From: JANNMJ01 sp031397815
Lineage (GTDB): Bacteria; Bacteroidota; Bacteroidia; Cytophagales; Hymenobacteraceae
NCBI GenBank assembly: GCA_031397815.1
Contig: JANNMJ010000105.1
Location: 1-12,618, forward strand
Direction: 5' to 3'
DNA: 12,618 nt
The first letter of the stretch is position 1; each line of letters opens with the position of its first letter. Below the pieces are notes generated by a model, which had not been told where the DNA came from, did not search any database, and worked only from the letters and a program-made list of their open reading frames with translations. The translations under genes and the position numbers were made by a program. Positions 1 to 6,972 of this stretch are shown here, piece after piece.

Positions 1-55
1 CATGCGGGCGGGCACAAGGCCACGCCCCTACGTTGGCTAGTCACACGCGCTAGCT

Positions 56-106
56 GGCAGGTCAAGAGACCTGCGAATAGCCGACACGGGGCCGGAGCCC
101 CGCGTC
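56..106 (+). repeat. Double-hairpin dispersed repeat, copy A
   Basis: This is a 51-bp element made of two small hairpins joined by a linker. The first is GCAGGTC-AAGA-GACCTGC, the linker is gaatagccgaca, and the second is CGGGGC-CGGA-GCCCCG. It matches the copy at 6442-6492 at 49 of 51 positions and is related to copies at 6372-6432 (minus strand) and 9250-9312. All copies are intergenic. The design resembles REP (repetitive extragenic palindromic) elements, but no mobilising enzyme is visible in the window. Confidence 0.75.
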
Positions 107-133
107 AAGCCCTTGGTTACTCACCTAAAAAGC

Positions 134-174
134 AAACCCCCGATAGCGCCAACGCACTATCGGGGGTTTCTTTT
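134..174. terminator. Bidirectional intrinsic terminator
   Basis: A 13-bp perfect stem pairs 134-146 (AAACCCCCGATAG) with 157-169, with a 10-nt loop that allows one more pair. On the minus strand the stem is followed by TTTGCTTTTT. On the plus strand it is followed by TTTCTTTT. It lies 22 bp past the stop codon of the long minus-strand gene, so it should terminate that transcript. It could also stop a plus-strand transcript entering from the left. Confidence 0.88.
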
Positions 175-195
175 ATCGCAGCCAAGCCGCAACCA

Positions 196-3100
196 TTACG
201 GCGTAGTCGGCTCGCCGAAAGCGCCTTCTGAGGCGTTGTCGTCCTTCTTCTTTTTCTTCTTCTTGCCGCCACCGTCGGCGGGGGCTTCGCCTTCGGAAGG
301 GGCGAAGTTGGGGTTGACGGGCTCTGGCGCGGGTGCGTCGGCGGGTGGGGCTTCTTCTTCTTTCTTCTTCTTTTTCTTCTTGCCGGTGTCGGCGGGGGCG
401 TCCGTAGGGGCGGTTTCGGTGGGGGTTGGAGTGGGTGCTGGTTCCGCTGCCGGCTCGGCAGTGGGCGCGGGCGCGTCGGCGGGTGGGGCTTCTTCGTCCT
501 TCTTCTTTTTCTTCTTGCCGGTGTCGGCGGGGGCGTCGGTGGGGGCGTCGCCGGGGCTTGGGGCGAAGTTGGAGTTACCGGCGTCGGCGGGTGGAGCGTC
601 GGCGGGCGGGGTGTCTTCCGATTTCTTCTTTTTCTTCTTGGCCGTGGCTTCGGTGGCGCCGTCGGCGGGGGCAGTGTCGCCGGGTGAAGGGCTGAAGGCG
701 CCGTTGTCGGCGGGCGGGGCTTCTTCGTCCTTCTTCTTTTTCTTCTTGCTCGTGCCGTCGGCACTGGCGCCGTCGGCGGGGGCGGTTTCGGGGGTGAAAG
801 CGGGCGCTGACGACACTTTGCGTTTCAGCTTGCGGCGGTCTTCTTCGGAACGATACTGCTTCAGGAACCAGCCGCGGAACTGGTCTTTCTGGAACTCATC
901 GCCCGGCCACACGCCGAACTGCGACGCCGTGAGATACTCTTCCTTCGGCTGTTTCTCGATGATTTCGTTCGCGAATGCCTCCCACGACGAGAACGCGAGC
1001 AGCGTGCCGTTGGCGTACTTGAAGTGGTAGCTCGTGCTGGGGTCAGGCTCCAGCAGCAGCTCGACGTAATCGCCTTCGGGGGCGCGCTTGATTTCGAGGT
1101 AGCCTTCCATCACGGCGTTGATATTGCCGGGACCAGCGTTCGAGACGCTGATGGCGCCCGTGCTGTACCACGCGCGGTTTTTCCGGCTCCACTTGAGCGT
1201 CACGTCGTTGAGGACGAGCGTGCGGTCGAATTTGGGGTTGAAGCGCGGGAGCGGGTCGGGGGTGCCGCCGGGCTTCACCTGATTGAACGCCTTCGCGGGT
1301 TTCGAACCCACAAAATCGCCGAGCTTCGACGTGAACTCGTCGCCGAGCTGGACGGCGCGCATCGCGCCCTCGCTCGATTTCGCCATATTCGACGCCATCG
1401 TGCCGGTCGATTTCCCTGGCAGCTTCGTGTCGATGGTAATCATCACGTTCAGCTCGTAAACGCCCGAATCGGGGATGCCGGTGCCGAAACCGGCGGCTTC
1501 CATCTGGAAGTTGGGGTTGTTGTTGATGAAGTTGAACTTGCCGCGCATCGTGGCGCCGCCGTTCTTGCCGTTCCACGTCATCACGTTGCCCTCGTTCACC
1601 TCGAAGCCGTCGCGCTTCTCGTTGCCCATCATAAACTCGTCCTTCGACTTGTTATACGTCAGCACATCGCCGACTTCGAAGACCGGCAGGTCGGCAGGGT
1701 CTTGCTTGACGCCCACGTAGAGCGGGTAGAGCTTGCTGGTGGCGTCGGAGCGCATGATGCCCGTGAACATCGGGCTGGCGTCGGCGGAGCGCAGGCCCGC
1801 GATGGGGATGCGGACGTTCGCGGGGTCGATGGAGTCGTTGAGGGCGAACCAGTCGGAGGCCGACACATCCTTGCTGAGCTTGAGGCGCCCTTCCCCTTCG
1901 TTGGAGAAGCCGCGCTTCCGCGAGATAATCGCCATTCCGCCCCGGTACTGCACGCGCGGCGCCACGAACACCTGCTCCTTATCCCCCACCGTGGCGCGGG
2001 CGCGGGTGACGAGGCCACCCGACGGCGCGCCGCCCATATTGCCGGTTGCGGCGGCGTTGGCGGCGGCCAAGTCGCGCTTCTTCTTGGCTTCCTTGGCGGC
2101 TTTGGCGGCGGCTTTTTCGGCCTTCTTATCCACGCCCGCGCTGGCGGCGTCCGGGTCGGCAAGTGGGTCTACATCGGCGGCAGCGACGGCTTTCTCGTGG
2201 AGCAGGACGGAGGCTGAGTCGATGCGGAAGTCGTTGAAGCGGATGGTGGCGGTATCGCCCCGGTTCGCGTAGCGATACGACGCCGACCCCGTGAAACGCG
2301 TCCGCGACTGGATCTGAATCTCGCCGTCGTACAAGCGGTGGAACTTCGTGAGCGTGTCCATCGTGATGATGGCCTTCTTGAACGGCTGCATCACGGCGTT
2401 TTCGGCGATGATGACGCGCGACGAGTCGGGCTGCACCCGCGAATCGCCGACCGTGATGTACGGCACGCCGGTGGCGCGCAGCTGGAGCTTTTCGAGGTCG
2501 TAAACGCCCCCGGCGGCCGGGAAGCGCAACCCTTGCTGGTCGGGCTTGGTCGAGACAAAGAACGATTTCGCCAGCCCCGCGCCTTCCGGCACTTTCAGCG
2601 TTACGCGCTTCTTCTTGAAATCCCAGCGCCCGCCGGGCAGCGAGGTGCGGTACTGAATCCCCGCCAATTCGGTGGAAGCAGCGCCTTCCTTCTCGGGCGC
2701 AAACTCGGCGAAGCCGCCCGCGATATCGTAGTGCACGTTTGCGTCCTTCGCCTTAAGGGCGGGCTTCTTTTCGTCGGGGCCTTTGATGATGAGCAGCGCG
2801 TGCCGACCGTCGTAGGAATCCTTCTTGAACGTAAGGTCTTCCCCGGCGATGGAAGCCGTGGCGTGGTCGAGGGTGCCGGAGCCGCCGAGGCCGCGTGGCG
2901 TCACGATGGCCGTGCCGGAGAACGCGTAATCGCCCTTGTCGTAGAGCTTGAACGGCTCCTGCTGGGTGGTCATCGTGAGGGAGTCGCGCTGGGCGTACCA
3001 CTTCATCAGGTAATCGGAACCGGCGAGCTTCGGCGTGTTTGCCGACCCCGGAATGGTGACCGACTGCCCGACGGCAACGGCCGAATCGACGTAAAACACA

Positions 3101-6100
3101 ATCTGATCCGACTTCAGCGTCGCCTCCTTCACCTTCAGCGAGCCGCTGCCTTGCAGGCCGCCGTTGTCCATCTTGATGGTGCTGAAGAGCGTGCCTTTGC
3201 CGCCGTAAGCCGCAATACCCTCAGCGGGCACCTTGTACGTGAAGCCCGATGAGCCGTCGGCCTGTAGGCCCAGCTCGGTCTGGATATCGGGGAAGATGCC
3301 GCCGGAGTGGAACGTGCCTTTCAGGCCAACGGGCGCCTTAGCGGAGCCATTGAGCGAGTCGAGGTGGAACGGTGGGACTTCGAAAAAGACCGTCGTGTCG
3401 TACACGCCGCCTTGAATGGCGGGGTCGTTGAAGAACACGTAGGCGCCGGATTGTGAGTCGAACGACGGGAACTTGCCGAGCTTGCGGCGCCCGCTCTTGT
3501 TGTCGGGGCGGTTGAGGTAGAGGCGACCGGAGCTTTTCTTGCCGGGGCTGGTGAGCGCCATCGTGGCCGCTTTTCCGCCTTCGACCTTCTTCTTTTTATC
3601 GCGGACGATGGTGGAGTCGATCTGCGCCATATCGACGTAGAATCCCTCGTAATCGAACACAAAATCGGAGCCGACGAACGCCAAATCCGTCGCCGTCAGA
3701 CGGCCGCTGAACTTCATGTTGCGGTTCTTCTGAATCCGAACGATACCCGAATCCGGCTCCATAAAGCACTCGACAGTGTCAGCGAGGAAGTTGAAGCGCT
3801 CGACGCCGCGCACGAGCAGCTCGTCCTTCTGCAAGTCCAGGGTGGCGTTTTTGCCCGCCGACGAGAGCGAGTTGACCAGAATGTGGTCGTAATCCTTTTT
3901 CCCTTTCGCCGACTGCACGTAGTGCTTCGCCTTCTCCTTGATGGTGATGGAACCGGAGGCGGGGTTGTAATCAACGAACCCGTCGCGGGCGAGGCCGAGG
4001 ACGGCTTTGTGGAGCGATTCCTTCGAGAGCTTCCGCGCTTCCACGAGGTCGATCAGGAAAAACTGATCGGCTTTTTTCTCCACCGAATAAGCGTAAACCA
4101 ATTGGAGCGGGTGAAACCGCGCAATGGTTTTCTGCTGCTGATAATACGTGTCGGTGTAAAACTCTTTAGAAGCGAACGTCGCGAAGACCTGATTCTTCGC
4201 CGTAATCATCGCAAAATTGACGTACGGCGACCGAATATCCCACGTCACCAATTCGGCGCCGATTTCCATTTTATGGTACGAATCGAAGTACGGCGCCTGG
4301 CGATAAATGCCGTCGCCGCGCACCAGCGTAGCCATGTGCCGCCCGATGGCGTACTTGAATTTCACGCCGGGATGGATAATCGAATCGGTGCCGTGCTGAT
4401 GGAGCGTCACGCCCGCCCGCGCTGCCGTGATGAGCGAATCGCCGAGCTGAAACGACCCCGATTGCGCCCGCAGCTTGAGCGAATCGCTGGAGCTGAGCAG
4501 AATCGACGACAGCGACCCGTCGAGGGAGGCCGTCGAGAGCTTCGCCCCGGCGAGCGCGAAGCCGCCGTGGTACGTGATGCCGTCGCCGAGGTTCTTGATG
4601 CGGGCGTTGTTCGTGAACGACGCAAAGCGCGGGTACGACGAGCGCCCCTGCTTATCGCGCCGCCCGGCGCGGTAATCCAGAACGCCATCAATCGGCTTTT
4701 CGAGGACGCTCGGGTAATCCAGCGTCGCGCCTTCGGCCTTAAAGCCCGGCTTCGAGACATCGAAGGTGTACTGATTGAGCGTGGCAGTGGCGGGGTTCCC
4801 AGCCGTCGGCTCCCACGTCATGGTGCCGCCGTTCCCCACGAAAACGCCTTTCGTGAGCATCATTGCCCCGGTAGCGCCCTTCACGACGGCGCCGCCCGTA
4901 GAATCGGAAGAAGTGCCGATGACCAGATCCACATCCTTAATCACGAGCACGGCGCCGGTCACGACGGGCATCGGCTCGGGCGCGTACGCCATCATCTGGC
5001 TTTGACCACCGCCGAGGGCGGGGTCGGCACCCCAGCCTCCGGCCCCGCCGTCATCCAGAATCACTGGCTCATCGCCCCAGCCGGGAGGTGGCGGCGGCGG
5101 ATCGGCGGGTTTGGGCTTGGCCTTCGCGGTGGCTTTTTTCTTGGGCGCGGGCGCATCCCACGAGCCCCAGCCATCATCGGCGGCGGCGGGTTCGGGGTCG
5201 CCCCAGCCGTCGTTGGCGGGTTTGGGCTTGGCTTTTTTCTTGACGGCGGGCTTGGGCGTGGCTTTCACCACGGGCGCCGGTTCCACCTTTTTCGGCTCGG
5301 GCGGCGCTTCGGGCTTGGGCGCCTCGTAAGGCTTGCCGAAGGCGGGGGCGGGGTTGCCGCCGTCGTAATACTGGAAGGCGAATTTGCCGCCGCCGAACTT
5401 CAAGCTGTTCGTTCTTCCCTGATAAAGCGTCCGCTGCGCGAGGACCAGACTCACCACGCTCAGCAAGCGCGGCATCGCGGCGGGCGGGTCGTTGGCGAGG
5501 GTTTTCTCGAACACGGTGAGCAAATCGTCGAGGGCCGAGCCGCTCAGCGCCTGCTCGTTCACGGCGCTCACCAGCGAGCCGAAATACTGCTCGTAGTGCG
5601 GGTGGGCCTTATACCGGCGCTCCACCATTTGCTGCGCGATGGCAATCACTCGCTGCTGCTGAGGCGGCGAAAACCGCCCCGCCGACCACGTCGATTGGAA
5701 CATCATCGCCGTTTCGGTCACGTTATCCTTCCCCAACCGGTCGAGGAGCTTGCGCGCATCATCGGGGAAAACGGCCGGGTCGGTGGAGAGCTTGTAGAAA
5801 TTGACGGGCTTCTTCTTGCCGCCCGGCCCGGTGCCGGTTTTGGCGGCTGCCGGAGCTGGTTCGGGGTCGCCGGCGCCCCAATCGGAGCTGGCGGCGGGCT
5901 TGGCGGTGCCGTCGTCGGCGGTGGCGGGCTTGTCGGTTTCGTCGGTGGCGGCGGGTTTGGCGGCCGTTTTGGTGGCCGGTTTGGTCGCGGGCTTGGTGGC
6001 GGCGGCGGGCTTGGTGGCAGCTTTGGGCTTCGGCTTGGGCTTAGCGGCGGGCGCGGGCGCATCCCACGAACCCCAACCGTCGTCGGCGGGGGGTGTGGTG

Positions 6101-6201
6101 GTGGCGGGCTTGGCTTTAGGCTTCTGCTGCGCGAAACCGGGCGCAGACAGCACCAGCGAAAGCGCGGCGATCAGGCCGAAACGAAACGAGAGAGCGAGCA
6201 T
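196..6201 (-). CDS. Very long secreted protein of unknown function, resembling a Bacteroidota-type family, with poly-lysine tail
   Basis: This protein is 2001 residues long when started at the ATG at 6199-6201. The open frame runs 39 codons further upstream, but this start puts a clean signal peptide first: a hydrophobic core at residues 8-20 and a probable cleavage after GFA (residue 24). No clear Shine-Dalgarno sequence is seen. Residues 26-130 and about 295-400 are low-complexity Pro/Ala/Lys stretches with repeated GWGSWDAPAP-type motifs. The body, about 400-1790, looks beta-rich. It has stretches such as FHSGGIFPD, GGKGTLFSTI and FYVDSAV that I recall from large uncharacterised Bacteroidota exported proteins. 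Two related modules, near 790-850 and 1240-1290, share a PDS-x-x-V-x-I-x-x-N-x-x-M pattern. A charged Ala/Lys segment lies near 1340-1390. The last 200 residues are disordered, with five K6-K7 runs separated by acidic Pro/Ala spacers. No enzymatic motif and no obvious type IX secretion C-terminal domain is seen. It is probably periplasmic or on the cell surface. Function is unknown. Confidence 0.93.
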   Translation of the reverse strand: MLALSFRFGLIAALSLVLSAPGFAQQKPKAKPATTTPPADDGWGSWDAPAPAAKPKPKPKAATKPAAATKPATKPATKTAAKPAATDETDKPATADDGTAKPAASSDWGAGDPEPAPAAAKTGTGPGGKKKPVNFYKLSTDPAVFPDDARKLLDRLGKDNVTETAMMFQSTWSAGRFSPPQQQRVIAIAQQMVERRYKAHPHYEQYFGSLVSAVNEQALSGSALDDLLTVFEKTLANDPPAAMPRLLSVVSLVLAQRTLYQGRTNSLKFGGGKFAFQYYDGGNPAPAFGKPYEAPKPEAPPEPKKVEPAPVVKATPKPAVKKKAKPKPANDGWGDPEPAAADDGWGSWDAPAPKKKATAKAKPKPADPPPPPPGWGDEPVILDDGGAGGWGADPALGGGQSQMMAYAPEPMPVVTGAVLVIKDVDLVIGTSSDSTGGAVVKGATGAMMLTKGVFVGNGGTMTWEPTAGNPATATLNQYTFDVSKPGFKAEGATLDYPSVLEKPIDGVLDYRAGRRDKQGRSSYPRFASFTNNARIKNLGDGITYHGGFALAGAKLSTASLDGSLSSILLSSSDSLKLRAQSGSFQLGDSLITAARAGVTLHQHGTDSIIHPGVKFKYAIGRHMATLVRGDGIYRQAPYFDSYHKMEIGAELVTWDIRSPYVNFAMITAKNQVFATFASKEFYTDTYYQQQKTIARFHPLQLVYAYSVEKKADQFFLIDLVEARKLSKESLHKAVLGLARDGFVDYNPASGSITIKEKAKHYVQSAKGKKDYDHILVNSLSSAGKNATLDLQKDELLVRGVERFNFLADTVECFMEPDSGIVRIQKNRNMKFSGRLTATDLAFVGSDFVFDYEGFYVDMAQIDSTIVRDKKKKVEGGKAATMALTSPGKKSSGRLYLNRPDNKSGRRKLGKFPSFDSQSGAYVFFNDPAIQGGVYDTTVFFEVPPFHLDSLNGSAKAPVGLKGTFHSGGIFPDIQTELGLQADGSSGFTYKVPAEGIAAYGGKGTLFSTIKMDNGGLQGSGSLKVKEATLKSDQIVFYVDSAVAVGQSVTIPGSANTPKLAGSDYLMKWYAQRDSLTMTTQQEPFKLYDKGDYAFSGTAIVTPRGLGGSGTLDHATASIAGEDLTFKKDSYDGRHALLIIKGPDEKKPALKAKDANVHYDIAGGFAEFAPEKEGAASTELAGIQYRTSLPGGRWDFKKKRVTLKVPEGAGLAKSFFVSTKPDQQGLRFPAAGGVYDLEKLQLRATGVPYITVGDSRVQPDSSRVIIAENAVMQPFKKAIITMDTLTKFHRLYDGEIQIQSRTRFTGSASYRYANRGDTATIRFNDFRIDSASVLLHEKAVAAADVDPLADPDAASAGVDKKAEKAAAKAAKEAKKKRDLAAANAAATGNMGGAPSGGLVTRARATVGDKEQVFVAPRVQYRGGMAIISRKRGFSNEGEGRLKLSKDVSASDWFALNDSIDPANVRIPIAGLRSADASPMFTGIMRSDATSKLYPLYVGVKQDPADLPVFEVGDVLTYNKSKDEFMMGNEKRDGFEVNEGNVMTWNGKNGGATMRGKFNFINNNPNFQMEAAGFGTGIPDSGVYELNVMITIDTKLPGKSTGTMASNMAKSSEGAMRAVQLGDEFTSKLGDFVGSKPAKAFNQVKPGGTPDPLPRFNPKFDRTLVLNDVTLKWSRKNRAWYSTGAISVSNAGPGNINAVMEGYLEIKRAPEGDYVELLLEPDPSTSYHFKYANGTLLAFSSWEAFANEIIEKQPKEEYLTASQFGVWPGDEFQKDQFRGWFLKQYRSEEDRRKLKRKVSSAPAFTPETAPADGASADGTSKKKKKKDEEAPPADNGAFSPSPGDTAPADGATEATAKKKKKKSEDTPPADAPPADAGNSNFAPSPGDAPTDAPADTGKKKKKKDEEAPPADAPAPTAEPAAEPAPTPTPTETAPTDAPADTGKKKKKKKEEEAPPADAPAPEPVNPNFAPSEGEAPADGGGKKKKKKKDDNASEGAFGEPTTP
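238..806 (-). repeat. Tandem repeats encoding poly-Lys/acidic tail
   Basis: Five imperfect coding repeats form the C-terminus of the long secreted protein. Each has six or seven lysines followed by an acidic Pro/Ala spacer such as DEEAPPADAP, often ending FAPSPGD or FSPSPGD. In DNA, each lysine block appears on the plus strand as TTCTTCTTTTTCTTCTT. Neighbouring units share over 30 identical bases (485-517 versus 715-748), which points to recent duplication. Copy number could vary between strains. The tail is a disordered polyampholyte. The phenylalanine-rich plus-strand reading frames over this region are shadows. Confidence 0.85.
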
Positions 6202-6371
6202 CAGGGGCGAAGGAAACGCGAGTGTCCCGGACGGGGGGAAGCGCCTTCCGGTTTTACGGGAAAGCGCGCACACCCGGCGGGTTGCTTCGCAAGTTCGGGC
6301 CGCCGTCGGAAAGTTCACCGGAAAGGGGATGACGGGGGTGGTTTTGGGGTGAATCCCTGACTTCGGGTAAT
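6202..6371. other. Leader region upstream of the long gene
   Basis: These 170 bp should contain the promoter and 5' leader of the long minus-strand gene. I looked for a Bacteroidota-type promoter (TTG, then TAnnTTTG) and found no convincing match. No ribosome-binding site stands out before the ATG at 6201. The minus reading frame stays open to 6318, but its predicted extension is Arg-rich and would bury the signal peptide, so I treat it as noncoding. Confidence 0.4.
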
Positions 6372-6432
6372 CGCGCGAGGCTCTGCCCCGTGCGGGCTAT
6401 TCGCGGGACTCTGGCCCGCCATCCCAATCGGC
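6372..6432 (-). repeat. Double-hairpin dispersed repeat, copy B (inverted)
   Basis: Read on the minus strand, this is a diverged copy of the element at 56-106. It has a first stem GCGGG/CCCGC, the linker gaatagcccgca, and a second hairpin CGGGGC-AGA-GCCTCG. Its 5' flank (GCCGATTGGGATGGCGGG on the minus strand) matches the flank of the copy at 9250-9312, so the unit is longer in these two copies, about 62 bp. It faces the copy at 6442-6492 head to head. Confidence 0.65.
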
Positions 6433-6441
6433 CGAGTAACA

Positions 6442-6492
6442 GGCAGGTCAAGAGACCTGCGAATAGGCGACACGGGGCTGGAGCCCCGCGTC
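6442..6492 (+). repeat. Double-hairpin dispersed repeat, copy C
   Basis: This copy is 49/51 identical to the one at 56-106, and both differences lie outside the paired bases of the first stem. It keeps GCAGGTC-AAGA-GACCTGC and CGGGGC-TGGA-GCCCCG. With the inverted copy just to its left it forms an opposed pair, like the paired REP arrangements (BIMEs) of other bacteria. The flanking bases show no clear target-site duplication. Confidence 0.75.
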
Positions 6493-6638
6493 AGTAGACG
6501 CGAGGGGAAGGCTCAACTCCTCTCCTAGTGGGGAACGCGGTTGAGCAAGGCGGTTGAGCGGCGCCCTTACTTATCCCATCAGTCCCCAAATCACTAACAT
6601 TCACAACGAATCGATCGAAAAATTGCGAAACTTATCAA
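6493..6638. other. Intergenic spacer, no gene seen
   Basis: This unique sequence lies between the double-hairpin repeats and the 21-bp array. A short direct repeat (cggttgag, around 6538-6556) is present. The right part, about 6580-6638, is richer in A and T than its surroundings. No convincing coding region, promoter or RNA structure was found. Confidence 0.4.
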
Positions 6639-6806
6639 TGTCATGCACAACATCGGCAAATACCACCATGACAACGGGGGTGTCGTTGAATACATTAGCG
6701 ATGTTGTGCATGACATCGGCCCTGTCATGCATGACATCGGCCCTGTTACGCATGACAATGGCCCTGTCATGCATAACATCGGCGATGTAAGGCATGACAT
6801 CGCCAA
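6639..6806. repeat. Eight-unit array, exact 21-bp period, palindromic core
   Basis: Units start at 6639, 6660, 6681, 6702, 6723, 6744, 6765 and 6786, always 21 bp apart. The core at 6723-6736 is the perfect palindrome TGTCATGCATGACA. The other cores are one-sided variants, such as TGTTGTGCATGACA (6702), TGTTACGCATGACA (6744), TGTCATGCATAACA (6765) and TGTCATGCACAACA (6639). Units 2 and 3 are the most diverged. Cores are separated by 7 bp, typically TCGGCCC. A 21-bp pitch is two helical turns, so all cores face the same side of the DNA. That would suit an operator-like or iteron-like protein-binding array. Because 21 is a multiple of three and no stop codon is present, several reading frames stay open through it, giving heptad peptides on both strands. 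It lies downstream of the debranching enzyme gene and upstream of the long secreted-protein gene. Its function is unknown. Confidence 0.85.
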
Positions 6807-6885
6807 TTCCCGCAATGGAAAGGACAGTTCCGGCGGGTGAACCGCCCACGGGAGATTTGTGGCTGAGCATACGCGGGGTTGGGCT

Positions 6886-6940
6886 GTCCCCCCACCCCGG
6901 CCCTGCGGGCCACCCCTCCCCTCCGGGGCGGGGAGTTCGT
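6886..6940. repeat. GC-rich hairpin block downstream of the debranching gene
   Basis: This block has two adjacent hairpins: GGCCC-TGC-GGGCC (6899-6911) and CTCCCC-N8-GGGGAG (6916-6935), set in runs of C. It starts about 40 bp past the stop codon of the debranching enzyme gene. No U-run follows on the minus strand, so it is not a classical intrinsic terminator, though it could stabilise a transcript end. Similar C-rich hairpin blocks are common between genes in GC-rich genomes. Confidence 0.5.
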
Positions 6941-6972
6941 TAATGCTTCCAGCCTTTCTACTGCACTGCTTT

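Noticed and set aside
1..195. tRNA or other structured RNA gene at the left edge
   Set aside because: No cloverleaf could be formed. The structure is explained by the double-hairpin repeat and the terminator.
113..1030. Plus-strand frame with phenylalanine runs
   Set aside because: The Phe runs are the complement of the lysine codon blocks of the minus-strand gene, and the frame overlaps the terminator.
6202..6318. N-terminal extension of the long protein to 6318
   Set aside because: The 39 extra residues are Arg-rich and would place the signal peptide inside the protein. The ATG at 6201 gives a normal exported protein.
3883..6360. Plus-strand open frame of 825 codons opposite the long secreted-protein gene
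   Set aside because: It is a shadow of the high-GC minus-strand gene: Arg/Gly/His-rich composition and no recognisable domain. The minus frame has a signal peptide and family-like motifs.
6554..6790. Plus-strand frame with SCMTSAL-like repeats
   Set aside because: The 21-bp period without stops opens several frames at once. This one shows no synonymous pattern or ribosome-binding site to favour it.
6639..6806. CRISPR or simple microsatellite
   Set aside because: Unit spacing of 21 bp leaves no spacers, and the kept positions follow dyad symmetry rather than a plain duplicated unit.
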